The notes beneath the pieces are model-generated. The model searched no databases. It saw only the letters and a program-made list of their open reading frames with translations, and was not told the DNA's origin. A stretch of 64,000 bases of DNA, from NCBI RefSeq assembly GCF_042652645.1, contig NZ_JBHSGU010000005.1, positions 496,001-560,000 on the forward strand, written 5' to 3'. Origin of the DNA: Glaciecola siphonariae (lineage in GTDB: Bacteria; Pseudomonadota; Gammaproteobacteria; Enterobacterales; Alteromonadaceae). The number at the start of each line of letters is the position of its first letter. Positions within the stretch are counted from its first letter, which is position 1. A program made the translations under genes and the position numbers. This document shows, one piece after another, positions 1-9,417 of this stretch.

Positions 1-2568
1 GTCAGGATCAGTTACCAGCGTGCCGGCAAAACTAATCTCTACTTGCGGACCGTTATCTACCGTACCAGTAGCATTCGCCGACGGCGATGTGTCAACGGTG
101 CCGCCAAAAGATGAATCGTCTAACGCTATGCTGCCGGCAACAAACGAAAATCCGGCGGGCAGACCTAAGTCGACCGTGAAACCATCAATCTCACTTTCAG
201 GGAGCGTGACCTCGGTAGAATATGTAACTGTATCACCCACAACCACGTTGCCAATAGACCCCTGCGGGCTCACTGAGTCAACACTTGTGCTGATGCTTAA
301 GTTGTCTACGGTCAAGCTCTGTTCGGTTTCGAGATCAGGAAATGGAGCAGCAGCAATGGCAGCAGCCCAACTTGCTAGGGCTTTTGAAGTTATGGCCTGC
401 ACGGGAATAACATTATCGGATATTACGCGTTCAAAAATCACTTCAATAATGGCATTAGGCGCAACAGGCCCGGTAATGGTGAAGTCTTCTGTTGCAAATG
501 AGCCGGTAGTGCTTGCCGTCACGCCTCCAATTTCAGCAGACACCAACACCGCGCCTTCCAAACCGATAGCTGAAGGTACTTTTACCGCCACATCAAAAGC
601 ATCTGCACCACCTACATTAGTAAGCTCAAGTGTATATTCAACAGTGCCACCAGCGTCTTTTTGAGTCGGTAGAGTTTGCGTTAACGTCCCTTCTAAAACT
701 GGTGCTCGAGCCTCAAACGAAGCAGGGCTCACTAAGGTATTTTGCGCGCCGTCGGTGTTCGTATTAGATACCTGCATGATGTTGGTCAAGGTTAATCCGT
801 CGGCGTAAGGCGACGTGCCTATAACTGCATCGATATCGTATTCAATGATGCGACCAGCTATATTGTCTACATTGCTAAATGCCAGTTGAATAGAGTTAGT
901 ACCTGCATCGATAAGCACTGATGTTGGCGATAGACCTAAAGTGTCGTTTGGACTAAACCGTATATCTTGAGAAAAAGTCGACGAAATATCACTTACATCA
1001 AACACTGCCAAAGGCAAAAAGTCGGTGACGGTAAAGCTTGAAATATCCCCAGAAGGTACGTTTATTCTCAGGCGAAACGTTATTCCATTACCGGGGTCAA
1101 AATCTGTCGCACCGCCCACAATAGTTTTGCTAATCGAGATGGGGCTGATGCTAACGCTCGCACTCGAACCTTCTGAACAAGAAGAGGCGCCTGCGGTTAA
1201 GCCATATGATAGGCTGCTGCTAACGGGCAGAGTATCGCCGGCAAGAACAGCTTGTGCGCTTTGCCTGAAGACTTGTTCGACTACTGCCGTATAAATGATT
1301 TGAATAGACTGACCCGCCGACGCGCTGATGCCTGCCGCGCTTAGGTCGTATACCACCGATACTGTGCCGTCGGCATTAGTTGTGGTGCTTGGCGTAATCG
1401 TTTGTGTTGTGCCACCAACAGACAGGCTGGTGTGACTATTAAATGCAAGTCCATCGGCTAGAGTATCGCGTACGATAAGTTGATTTGGCGTGCTGTATGC
1501 ACTTATTTGGATATTATTGGTGATAGTAAACACGTCACCAGGATTCACCGCATTGCCCGTAACCTCTTGTTGCAAAGTAATGTGCTTGGCAACAAAGCTA
1601 GCATTGTTACTCGCAGACGCCAGAGGACTGCCCGGAGGGAACTCTGCATTTGCATCGCCTTGATGCAAAATAGGCAAAGCAGCACAACTTGCGCCATTTA
1701 AAACATCGTCTACCACCGCGGTATAGCTGATATGCAAGTCGTCATCAGCAGCCGTTCCTGTCACATTGCTGCAGTCTACTGATAGCGTTCCGCCGTTAGT
1801 GCCTACGGGAGGTGAAGAGTTAAGCGTGCAGCCTGTTCCACCCGTAATGGTGGGAACAGAGCTTGCGAGCATTTCGTTTTGCAGTAATTGCTCAATATTG
1901 ACTTGCGATATAACACTGCCATCAGCAACGTCTATTTTGTGGATAAAGGGCACATTTACAGCTGGATTAGGTGCGATTTCTTGTTCTGGAGAGGCGGCGG
2001 TAAACGTGTAATCGTAAAGGGTCGGCGTGATAGATGCAGTATCTACCGCGCCAACAACAGGGCCATTTGCGCCTGTTGGCGTATCACCGAAACGATATAC
2101 GGGCGTAATCGAAACATCCAGCGCTTCGCCAATGACCGCGGCAGAGGCAATTGTGACGCATAAGTTTGTACTTAAATCTGGTCCATTTTCTACGACAGAA
2201 CCCACGCTTTTGCGTACAAGAAAAAACGACTGACCGGGCGAGCCAGTTACCATTGTTTTAGTGAAGGGGTCTTCTAATTCAAAAGGGGACGTGCTGGGAA
2301 ACACCCCCACATTTGTAACGCTCAGAGCGCTGCCAAATAAACTTGCCGAGTTAAGGGTGAGATTGTCGTCTGCAACAACTCTAAAATAGGGGCCAAACCC
2401 GGCAGCACCGGTGTGAGAGAGGCCGGCGTCAAAACATACCTGTTCTCCGGCTAAACCTTCAGCAGGCAGGCCATTAGAGGCAACCGGAGTAGTGGCGAGA
2501 GCGCCAGAAGAAACAAAGGAGGAAATCAACAATGCCGAAATGGCCGCTATTTTACCGCGCGTTTTCAT
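1..2568 (-). CDS. Large secreted DUF11-type repeat protein (5' part, cut by window edge)
   Basis: The minus strand is open without a stop from an ATG at 2566-2568 to the left edge, 856 codons, in the frame whose codons end at multiples of three. The start MKTRGKIAAISALLISSF is a classical Sec signal peptide ending near ALA-TT. The rest is Ser/Thr/Val/Gly-rich beta-sandwich sequence with repeated phrases such as VNPGDVFTITN, AGQSIQIIYTAVV and VVGDTVTYSTEVTLP. These are typical of DUF11/conserved-repeat domains in surface or secreted proteins. Members are thought to be adhesin-like or cell-surface structural proteins; no catalytic motif is visible. Cysteines are few and in the N-terminal third. 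The anchor or sorting signal would lie beyond the left edge. The existence and frame of the gene are clear; the function is not. Confidence 0.85.
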   Translation of the reverse strand, partial: MKTRGKIAAISALLISSFVSSGALATTPVASNGLPAEGLAGEQVCFDAGLSHTGAAGFGPYFRVVADDNLTLNSASLFGSALSVTNVGVFPSTSPFELEDPFTKTMVTGSPGQSFFLVRKSVGSVVENGPDLSTNLCVTIASAAVIGEALDVSITPVYRFGDTPTGANGPVVGAVDTASITPTLYDYTFTAASPEQEIAPNPAVNVPFIHKIDVADGSVISQVNIEQLLQNEMLASSVPTITGGTGCTLNSSPPVGTNGGTLSVDCSNVTGTAADDDLHISYTAVVDDVLNGASCAALPILHQGDANAEFPPGSPLASASNNASFVAKHITLQQEVTGNAVNPGDVFTITNNIQISAYSTPNQLIVRDTLADGLAFNSHTSLSVGGTTQTITPSTTTNADGTVSVVYDLSAAGISASAGQSIQIIYTAVVEQVFRQSAQAVLAGDTLPVSSSLSYGLTAGASSCSEGSSASVSISPISISKTIVGGATDFDPGNGITFRLRINVPSGDISSFTVTDFLPLAVFDVSDISSTFSQDIRFSPNDTLGLSPTSVLIDAGTNSIQLAFSNVDNIAGRIIEYDIDAVIGTSPYADGLTLTNIMQVSNTNTDGAQNTLVSPASFEARAPVLEGTLTQTLPTQKDAGGTVEYTLELTNVGGADAFDVAVKVPSAIGLEGAVLVSAEIGGVTASTTGSFATEDFTITGPVAPNAIIEVIFERVISDNVIPVQAITSKALASWAAAIAAAPFPDLETEQSLTVDNLSISTSVDSVSPQGSIGNVVVGDTVTYSTEVTLPESEIDGFTVDLGLPAGFSFVAGSIALDDSSFGGTVDTSPSANATGTVDNGPQVEISFAGTLVTDPD

Positions 2569-2598
2569 AAACGTACTCGCCTAAATGTGTCCAAAACT

Positions 2599-2614
2599 GC
2601 GCCATAAATGGCGC
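2599..2614. promoter_or_regulatory. Perfect inverted repeat in leader of the DUF11 gene
   Basis: Arms GCGCCAT and ATGGCGC with a 2-nt spacer, 31 nt upstream of the ATG at 2568. It could be a small leader hairpin or an operator half-site pair. No U-tract follows it, so it is not a terminator. Confidence 0.4.
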
Positions 2615-3139
2615 TTCCTAATTGCGAGTACTAATTTGCCAAACTGGCAACAGATAAATCTTTGATTATCAACAGAGACACTATAATGTCATTCGCTTCC
2701 CTGCCAATACGATATTATCAATCTCACATATGTCGTTGTTTTTATTGAGAGAACTTATAGTATTGTTATACAAACGTCAGACGAACACTTCGCCCCCGTT
2801 TTTTATTATGCGTTTCTCAACCACTATTCAATAACAGAGTGCATATCGCTTTTGTAGGCCCTAGAACCAGAGAGCAGGCGCCTAATAGCGGTATTACAAT
2901 AGCAAATATACGGCGCTAAGCAATATAAGGAGCATGAGAAAATACGAACTCTATACTTTAGTTGCAAAAAGCACATAATTCTCTATCTTCGCTATTCGCT
3001 AGGTGCTTCGTTATTCAAAAGCAGTTATCCAAGAGCAAGCTAGCGCTTCAAGACGCTAACATACTGAGGTATGGCCCTTTATACCCTACGAAGTAGAATT
3101 TTTTACTATCCTATATGATCTGAGATTGTGGCTTTTAAA
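2615..3139. other. Long divergent intergenic region, no gene seen
   Basis: About 520 bp between the divergent DUF11 and pseudopilin genes. It is AT-rich with stops in all frames at short intervals. It presumably holds both promoters, but I cannot point to a convincing -35/-10 pair or to an RNA gene. Confidence 0.5.
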
Positions 3140-3661
3140 ATGAATAGAGATTCTGAACTAGGTTTTACGCTGATAGAGTTGATAATAGTAATTGTCATCC
3201 TAGGTATTCTGGGAGCGGTTGCTGCGCCAAAATTTGTGGACATCGCAGGCGATGCTCATAGGGCTCGGTTAGAAAAACTCGCCAGTGACCTAAAAACAAC
3301 AGCCAACTTAGTGCACGCAAAGGCGCTTACACAAAAGAAAGCTAAAGGATTGCAAGAAGTTGAAGTGGATAACGTTACTATCGAGACTCATTCAGGTTAT
3401 CCGTCAGGCTGGTTCGACCGTTCAGTGAGATTCCTTATTTCATTAGACGACCAATTCAATACCCAACGCTCGAATATGTGCAACAATGATTGGTGCGGAT
3501 ATGGAAATGCGACACAACTTCCTGACGGCACTCCAGTGCAAGGAAGGGCTGCGATTATTTTCCCAAATGGCTATGATGCAACCAAAAAATGCTATGTAAC
3601 TTACAACAATGCTGAGGATGGCGAGGCGCCCACCGTTCGCATTTTCTCGAGCGAGTGTTAG
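3140..3661 (+). CDS. Type IV pilin-like (MSHA/pseudopilin-type) protein
   Basis: A short basic leader (MNRDSELG) is followed by the prepilin peptidase motif G-FTLIELIIVIVILGIL, so cleavage would leave an N-methylated Phe and the hydrophobic alpha-1 spine with Glu5. The C-terminal globular domain is about 140 residues. It has two Cys pairs, the last two enclosing a short C-terminal loop (CYVTYNNAED...SSEC), as in MshA-like pilins. I chose the ATG at 3140; an in-frame GTG at 3128 would add four residues and neither has a strong ribosome site. It is an orphan, with no assembly ATPase, platform or prepilin peptidase gene nearby, so it would rely on machinery encoded elsewhere. It is clearly paralogous to the gene at 23591-24115. 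Confidence 0.85.
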   Translation: MNRDSELGFTLIELIIVIVILGILGAVAAPKFVDIAGDAHRARLEKLASDLKTTANLVHAKALTQKKAKGLQEVEVDNVTIETHSGYPSGWFDRSVRFLISLDDQFNTQRSNMCNNDWCGYGNATQLPDGTPVQGRAAIIFPNGYDATKKCYVTYNNAEDGEAPTVRIFSSEC

Positions 3662-3700
3662 GTAATATATTCAAGGAGCATCGTTTGCTCGTTCAACATC

Positions 3701-3741
3701 CCCCTGTTATGGTGTAAAGCGGATTTACGGCAAAACAGGGG
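3701..3741 (+). promoter_or_regulatory. Inverted repeat overlapping the ribosome site of the ATP-grasp gene
   Basis: CCCCTGTT at 3701-3708 pairs with AACAGGGG at 3734-3741. The right arm is the purine-rich stretch just before the ATG at 3747, so folding would bury the Shine-Dalgarno sequence. The 25-nt loop makes it modest in stability. Regulatory meaning is inferred. Confidence 0.35.
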
Positions 3742-3746
3742 ATATT

Positions 3747-5201
3747 ATGGCAATTCGATGGGGTAACTACCGGGTTAAAGGTTTGTATGATGAATTGGTA
3801 CGCACTGCTGGAAAACCACGGGAGTACTCACAGGCACTTTGCGATTATCTTGCCAACTTAAGCGACAAAGAAGTCAACGAACTTAAAGCAGCAGCAGATT
3901 CTGCCATTCATGTAATGGGCATTACATTTAGAGTATATAACGATGAAGAAGGCTCCATTGACCGAGCATGGCCCTTTGACATCGTTCCTCGCCTGATTGA
4001 TAAAAAAGAGTGGGACGGCATCGAACAAGGGCTTAAACAAAGAGTAAAAGCCCTGAATATGTTTATTGATGATTTGTACAATGACCAAAACATCATCAAA
4101 GACGGCGTATTCCCTGCCGAAATGCTAAAAAAATCTAAGAATTTCCTCGAACAATGTAAAGGATTTAGCCCGCCTCACGGTATTTGGGCTCATATTTGCG
4201 GCTCTGATTTGGTGCGCGACAATCAGGGCGTAGTATACGTACTGGAAGACAACCTGCGAGTGCCTTCTGGCGTATCGTACATGCTTGAAAATCGCCACGT
4301 CATGAAGCGCGTGTTTCCTGAAATGTTTGAAAAATACAGTATCTTGCCAGTCGACGACTATGCATCGCAGCTATACGACATGCTCGTTGAAATGTCGCCT
4401 CGACAAATTGAAGAGCCAGAAATTGTAGTGCTTAGCCCCGGCATTTATAACTCCGCCTATTTTGAACATGCCTACTTAGCGCAGCAAATGGGAGCTGAAC
4501 TAGTCATTGGAACTGATCTTGTTGTAGGAGACGATGATTGTGTTTATATGCGAACCATAAGCGGTTTATCACGGGTAGATGTTATTTATCGGCGCATTGA
4601 CGACTGGTTTATTGACCCAGAAGTGTTTGATCCTGAATCTTTGTTGGGGGTTCCGGGCATTATCCGCGCTTGGAAGGCGGGTAATGTGGCCCTTGCAAAT
4701 GCGCCAGGCTCGGGCGTTGCCGATGATAAAGTCGTGTATGCTTACGTGCCTAAAATTATCGAATACTACCTTAAAGAAAAAGCCATATTGCCGAATGTGC
4801 CAACATACAAATGCAACAATAAAGAAGAACGAGAATATGTGTTAGACAATATCGCCGAAATGGTAGTTAAACCCGCTAACGAATCGGGCGGATACGGCAT
4901 GTTGATGGGCCCGCATGCCAGTGCGGAAGAGCACGAAAAATTTAAGACTCTTATTGAAAAAGACCCTCGCAATTATGTCGCTCAGCCAATGCTTACCTTA
5001 TCAACCGCGCCCACCATGGTTGGTACCAAAGTTGAGCCACGACACCTAGACTTGCGACCATTTATACTGAGCGGTAAGAACGTGACGGTTACCACTGGCG
5101 GGCTGACGCGAGTTGCCATGGTAAAAGGTTCGATGGTAGTCAATTCCTCTCAGGGTGGCGGCAGTAAAGACACGTGGATAGTCGATATGGAGGGAGATTA
5201 A
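3747..5201 (+). CDS. Circularly permuted type-2 ATP-grasp protein (DUF404/DUF407)
   Basis: The 484 residues match the usual length of circularly permuted ATP-grasp proteins, which are predicted amidoligases ligating amino acids or peptides in an ATP-dependent way. Visible family features include VYVLEDNLRVPSGVSYMLEN in the first half, LSPGIYNSAYFEHAYLA in the middle, and the nucleotide-binding part VVKPANESGGYGMLMGPHA near residue 375. The C-terminal stretch RHLDLRPFILSG is followed by a GGLTRVA motif and then SSQGGGSKDTW. It is the first gene of a translationally coupled operon; its TAA shares its last base with the ATG of the alpha-E gene. Family assignment is firm; the substrate is unknown. 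Confidence 0.95.
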   Translation: MAIRWGNYRVKGLYDELVRTAGKPREYSQALCDYLANLSDKEVNELKAAADSAIHVMGITFRVYNDEEGSIDRAWPFDIVPRLIDKKEWDGIEQGLKQRVKALNMFIDDLYNDQNIIKDGVFPAEMLKKSKNFLEQCKGFSPPHGIWAHICGSDLVRDNQGVVYVLEDNLRVPSGVSYMLENRHVMKRVFPEMFEKYSILPVDDYASQLYDMLVEMSPRQIEEPEIVVLSPGIYNSAYFEHAYLAQQMGAELVIGTDLVVGDDDCVYMRTISGLSRVDVIYRRIDDWFIDPEVFDPESLLGVPGIIRAWKAGNVALANAPGSGVADDKVVYAYVPKIIEYYLKEKAILPNVPTYKCNNKEEREYVLDNIAEMVVKPANESGGYGMLMGPHASAEEHEKFKTLIEKDPRNYVAQPMLTLSTAPTMVGTKVEPRHLDLRPFILSGKNVTVTTGGLTRVAMVKGSMVVNSSQGGGSKDTWIVDMEGD

Positions 5202-6127
5202 TGAATATGCTTTCAAGGGTAGCGAGTAACATATATTGGATGGCACGCTATTTAGAGCGAGCTGAAAATACTGCGAGATTAATCAATGTAAACTCCCATT
5301 TATTATTAGATTTACCGGCGCGCGTTAAGCTTGGTTGGGAGCCTATTGTTGATATTTTGTCATTCAGAAGCACGTTTTACGACAAACATGAAGTGGCAGA
5401 TGAACACAACGTAGTTAGCTTCATATTGACCGACTTCGACAACCCCGGCTCAATCGTGAGTTCCTTAAGCGCAGCGCGAGAAAATGCACGAACCGTAAAG
5501 GAAATATTGCCTGCCGAAGCGTGGGAACAAATAAATGAGCTTTACCTATATATCACAGAGAATGATAACTTAGCCTTTGGTCGACGTACTCGATATGACT
5601 TTCTGAAACGTATCATTCAAGCAAATCAATCAATTACCGGTCTTCTTACCGGCACAATGACCCATGACGACGGCTATGCGTTTTTGCGCATTGGTCGTAA
5701 CCTCGAGAGAGCTGATATGTCGACTCGGATTATTGACGTGCGCTCTGCGTCTTTGCTGCCCGACATTGATGATGAGTCCAGCGCTTTCAGTAATATTCAA
5801 TGGATGAGCGTACTTAAATCGATGAGTGCCTATCAAATGTATCGTCGGGAAGTAAGAGTTCGAATCAACAGACAGGACGTACTGGCATTTTTGCTTTGTG
5901 AGTCTCGCTTTCCTCGCTCGCTTCTGCACAGCCTCGAGCAAATAGAATACTCGTTATCGGAGCTGCCGCACAATAAAGCACCGGTTGATAAAACTCGTCA
6001 ACTTAGGAGCTATCTATTGAATGCTAATCCAGCTAAATTAAAGCAAGACAAGCTACATGAATTTATTGACGACATTCAAGTTGGCCTCATTGAAATAGAT
6101 TCAAGTCTCAATGACACTTATCTGTGA
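5201..6127 (+). CDS. Alpha-E domain protein (DUF403)
   Basis: This is a 308-residue all-helical protein beginning MNMLSRVASNIYWMARYLERAENTARL, the hallmark N-terminus of alpha-E proteins. The start at 5201 overlaps the upstream stop by one base (TAATG), and an AGGGAG ribosome site lies just before it. Alpha-E proteins nearly always accompany circularly permuted ATP-grasp genes and are thought to be partners in a peptide tagging or modification pathway; no enzyme activity is established. Conserved arginine-rich helices (GRRTRYDFLKRI, RIGRNLERADMSTRIIDVR) are present. The next gene follows after about 40 nt in the same direction. Confidence 0.95.
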   Translation: MNMLSRVASNIYWMARYLERAENTARLINVNSHLLLDLPARVKLGWEPIVDILSFRSTFYDKHEVADEHNVVSFILTDFDNPGSIVSSLSAARENARTVKEILPAEAWEQINELYLYITENDNLAFGRRTRYDFLKRIIQANQSITGLLTGTMTHDDGYAFLRIGRNLERADMSTRIIDVRSASLLPDIDDESSAFSNIQWMSVLKSMSAYQMYRREVRVRINRQDVLAFLLCESRFPRSLLHSLEQIEYSLSELPHNKAPVDKTRQLRSYLLNANPAKLKQDKLHEFIDDIQVGLIEIDSSLNDTYL

Positions 6128-6166
6128 TACTGTCGCACGCTTAATCTTCCAACTTGGAGTGACTGT

Positions 6167-7261
6167 TTGAAAACTTTTGTTTGCCGGTGTGACAACACCT
6201 TACACTTCCCAAACACCTCGTGCGTGAGATGTCATTCGGTGCTGGGATTTTTACCTGACGTGCTCGAACTTGCACCGGTAAACCAACTAAGTAACTCTGA
6301 GTATGAATCTCATATTAGCGGCAATCGCTATCACAAATGCATAAACTACAGCGAACATGACGTGTGCAATTGGATGGTCGACACGCAAGATAATAATCCC
6401 TTGTGCCGCTCATGCAGACTCACTCAAACCATACCCAACCTTGGTGAAGAGAAGAACCTCAAACTGTGGTTTAATTTAGAGTCGTCAAAACGACGATTAC
6501 TCTACACGCTTATGAAGCTCAATCTGCCGGTGGTTAGTAAACAAGAAGACGCCACCAAAGGCATTGGATTTGCGTTTTTAGAGGACCAAACAGAAGATGC
6601 CTTTGGCAACGAGCTTTTTATCAAGCAGTACGTAACCACCGGACATAGCGGCGGCTTGATTACAATTAACATTAATGAAGCTGACCCATCGGCACGGATT
6701 GAAATGCGTGAGAAAATGCAAGAACGCTACAGAACCTTGCTCGGTCACTTTAGACATGAATCGGGCCATTATTACTGGAACTGCCTGATTGAAAATAGTC
6801 CGTTTATTGAAGAGTATCGAGAGCTTTTTGGCGATGAACGCATAGACTATCAACAAGCCATGCAAAGCTACTACAATAATGGACCAGCTAACAACTGGCA
6901 AAATGTATGGATCAGCGCTTACGCTAGTATGCACCCATGGGAAGATTGGGCGGAGACTTGGGCGCACTATATGCATATGGTGGACACCTTAGAAACCGCT
7001 AACCAGTTTAAATTCAGCATTGCTGGCAGCCAGCTAGCTAATCCGCTTCATGCGCATTTTTATAATAACGCGCTTACAACTGAGAAGAACTTTACCAAGT
7101 TATTTGACGACTGGTGCAAACTTACCGCCGCCCTAAATGCGCTGAATCGTAGTATGGGTTTGGATGATGCCTATCCGTTTGTCATATCCATTTCCGCCTT
7201 GAAAAAGCTACGTTTTGTGCATCGAGTCATTGAAGAAACGTCGTTCACGCGAGACGACTAA
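6167..7261 (+). CDS. Putative zinc-binding metallopeptidase with N-terminal zinc ribbon
   Basis: The gene starts at a TTG (6167) with GGAG eight bases upstream; no ATG in frame fits better. The N-terminus holds two CxxC-like knuckles (CRCDNT, CVRCHS), and a further Cys pair (CRSC) occurs near residue 83, consistent with a zinc ribbon. The catalytic motif HESGH sits near residue 196 in a helix (FRHESGHYYWN), with downstream acidic and His residues (EDWAETWAHYMH) that could supply the third zinc ligand. This matches the putative zinc-binding metallopeptidase family often found with ATP-grasp/alpha-E genes. It is the third gene of that operon, 39 nt after alpha-E, and is convergent with the Anbu gene 25 nt away. 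It has no signal peptide, so it is cytoplasmic. Confidence 0.88.
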   Translation: MKTFVCRCDNTLHFPNTSCVRCHSVLGFLPDVLELAPVNQLSNSEYESHISGNRYHKCINYSEHDVCNWMVDTQDNNPLCRSCRLTQTIPNLGEEKNLKLWFNLESSKRRLLYTLMKLNLPVVSKQEDATKGIGFAFLEDQTEDAFGNELFIKQYVTTGHSGGLITININEADPSARIEMREKMQERYRTLLGHFRHESGHYYWNCLIENSPFIEEYRELFGDERIDYQQAMQSYYNNGPANNWQNVWISAYASMHPWEDWAETWAHYMHMVDTLETANQFKFSIAGSQLANPLHAHFYNNALTTEKNFTKLFDDWCKLTAALNALNRSMGLDDAYPFVISISALKKLRFVHRVIEETSFTRDD

Positions 7262-7286
7262 GAGCTGATGCCAACATTATTGAGCT

Positions 7287-8030
7287 TCAGTCTGATGGCT
7301 TTTCCCAATCAAAACGTGGCAAACGCTTGAATGCTCTTTTTAAACCCTCGTTCCATTGCTTTTGTAGCGATTTATACATAGGCGAGTTGTGAGTGAATGT
7401 ACTCTGATAAGGCCCGCTTAAATCGTTGCTGGTATGAATGGCTAGCTCAATGGGCGGCCCCACGGAAATATTGCTGCGAATTGTTGAGTCTAGAGAAACT
7501 AGTGCGCAACGCGCTGCGTCTTCAAGACTTGTACTGGGTGAAATGACTCTATCAAGAATCGGTTTACCATATTTGTTTTCACCTATCTGTAAGTAGGGCG
7601 TTTCTGGCGAAGCTTTAATATAGTTCCCTTGAGGATATACGTGAAAGATTGCACAAGCCTGCCCCTTCAACTGCCCACCAACAATAAAGCTGCACTCTGC
7701 ACTCATATTGCTTTTTTTCATGGCGGCTTCATGCTTGCTCTGCTGCGCCTGACTTAACTCCCCAATATAGTCGGCTATTTCATGCAGATAGTTAGCTTTG
7801 AGTAAATTAAACCCTGTATTGTCAGTTTCTAAGTCGCTGGAAATACGATTTATAACCGCTTGAGAAGTCGCTAAACTACCCGCGGTGAGTATATAAATGC
7901 AGCGGTTTTCTTTAAACAAAAAAGTGTGCATCTTGCTATGCGTTGCTACATAGTCCACGCCCGCATTTGTCCGTGAGTCAGATGCGAACACAATCCCTTT
8001 GTTTACATGCAACGCTAAACAGTAAGTCAA
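7287..8030 (-). CDS. Anbu, proteasome/HslV-type Ntn-hydrolase peptidase
   Basis: This 247-residue protein starts MTYCLALHVNKGIVFASDSRTNAG. After Met removal, Thr1 would be the nucleophile, and Asp17 and Lys32 sit where the proteasome beta fold needs them. This is the signature of Anbu (ancestral beta subunit; also annotated proteasome-type protease). Anbu genes are known to neighbour circularly permuted ATP-grasp, alpha-E and transglutaminase-like genes, exactly the company here minus the transglutaminase. Here Anbu is convergent with that operon instead of being its last gene. The protein is probably a cytoplasmic self-compartmentalised or helical oligomer; substrates are unknown. The start ATG at 8030 is required, because Thr must be residue 2. 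Confidence 0.93.
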   Translation of the reverse strand: MTYCLALHVNKGIVFASDSRTNAGVDYVATHSKMHTFLFKENRCIYILTAGSLATSQAVINRISSDLETDNTGFNLLKANYLHEIADYIGELSQAQQSKHEAAMKKSNMSAECSFIVGGQLKGQACAIFHVYPQGNYIKASPETPYLQIGENKYGKPILDRVISPSTSLEDAARCALVSLDSTIRSNISVGPPIELAIHTSNDLSGPYQSTFTHNSPMYKSLQKQWNEGLKRAFKRLPRFDWEKPSD

Positions 8031-8110
8031 GGTTAATCCCCCAGTTTATCTAACAGCGATTATATTAGCCATGCTTTAGCTCAGAGCAAGCTATACGATA
8101 TATACCCTCG

Positions 8111-9328
8111 CTAAAAATCTTGCAGATTAATTTTTGCTAGTGTTTTTACCTTTGGCAAATTAGCCTCAATGTTTTTCTTTCGGAAATCTGCCGCTGATAA
8201 ATGCTCATACATCATCCGCGCAAAGTCTGTCGGGGAACTAGGAATATCATCTGGCTTTATCTGACACTCAATGCTGTCTAGTAGTTGCAATGGCCCATCA
8301 AATTTCCCTGCATAAGGAAAACAAGTTGTTGGTACGCCAACGCCAATCGGGAAAAGGCCCATATGCAAGGTCGTTGAAAAATAATAGTAACACTTCGACA
8401 TTAGTGCTTTTAATTCACTTGGATCGCCCAAATACTCAGAAAAATATGACAGCGATGGCGCTTTCTCAACTATGCGTTGGTGGATTGCTTCTCCATACTT
8501 TTTCGCATCTCTATCGTTATTGGGAATAAACAGTACTTTTTTCTCAGCTTTAATTGCCAACTCGTAAATGGCTTGGGCATAAAAGTCAAAACGAGCGTCA
8601 TTATTTTCGTTGGCAGAAAACAACAGATTGTTGAAGCTAAAGCCTAGAATGTTGCCTGCGTTCGCATTCAAAAACTCATGTAAGTTTGCATCGTCTCTTA
8701 TCGCGCTCGGTTCAAACAAATAAGAAAGGTCAGCGCTACAGTGAATACGCTCAATATTCGCTTTTTGTAGACGCTCGAAAGACACAGGGTCTCTGGCAAC
8801 CAAGTGAACGTTCGGTGTAAGCTCACTTACCCTTTGCTTCAGAGCGTCGCTTACCTCGTTGATACTAAAACTCATGACATTGGTTTTAATGCCAAGACGG
8901 CCTGCTAATTCTGCAGCATACATTTTTGCTGCGGCATCTGAACGACTATAATAATCATCAATGCTGTCTGCCCCAATAAGGTGAACACGCTTTGCCGTTT
9001 TTAAATCAAAGAGCCACGTTAAACTCGACGCTAAGTCTCTATTTACCTTAAACAATTTTGTGTGTTTGTCAGTGATGATTAAATTCGGAAATTCAGGAAA
9101 CTCTTGCACATAAGAGTCTGTCATTTGCACCAGCACAACATCATCTTCGTATTTGTAAAGCTCGCAAAGTGCGCCGAGTACTAAACCTCTGTCGCCAATA
9201 TTGATGTTGTTAGGAAAAGGCGGACAAATTAGAAATACTTGTGATGGCTTTGTGAAGATGCGCATCAACTTGACGAGCACCGTATACAACAACACAATTA
9301 ACGACTTAAGGAAATACTTCACATTCAC
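8111..9328 (-). CDS. Polysaccharide pyruvyl transferase family protein
   Basis: The 405 residues have the PF04230 pattern. There is a hydrophobic N-terminal segment (residues 6-24), then CPPFPNNINIGDRGLVLGAL, a central HLVARDPVSFERLQKANI helix and a late motif STTLHMGLFPIGVGVPTTCFPY. Enzymes of this family add ketal pyruvate to exopolysaccharide sugars or act on related cell-surface glycans. No glycosyltransferase or flippase cluster surrounds it, so it is separated from a classic capsule operon. It lies 89 nt downstream of the fused oxidoreductase/epimerase on the same strand and the two may be cotranscribed, suggesting a joint role in sugar modification. The family is well supported; the substrate is not. 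Confidence 0.8.
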   Translation of the reverse strand: MNVKYFLKSLIVLLYTVLVKLMRIFTKPSQVFLICPPFPNNINIGDRGLVLGALCELYKYEDDVVLVQMTDSYVQEFPEFPNLIITDKHTKLFKVNRDLASSLTWLFDLKTAKRVHLIGADSIDDYYSRSDAAAKMYAAELAGRLGIKTNVMSFSINEVSDALKQRVSELTPNVHLVARDPVSFERLQKANIERIHCSADLSYLFEPSAIRDDANLHEFLNANAGNILGFSFNNLLFSANENNDARFDFYAQAIYELAIKAEKKVLFIPNNDRDAKKYGEAIHQRIVEKAPSLSYFSEYLGDPSELKALMSKCYYYFSTTLHMGLFPIGVGVPTTCFPYAGKFDGPLQLLDSIECQIKPDDIPSSPTDFARMMYEHLSAADFRKKNIEANLPKVKTLAKINLQDF

Positions 9329-9417
9329 GATACTACTCCATGTATATCTATTAAAAATTGGGACTAAATCACGTCTTATGGCTGACTCTGTTTTCAGCTT
9401 TCATTTATGGTCTACGT

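Noticed and set aside
20..2233. Several plus-strand open frames of 68-214 codons in the first 2.2 kb
   Set aside because: All are antisense to the single long minus-strand secreted protein, have Pro/Ser/Thr-rich nonsense composition, and lack ribosome sites.
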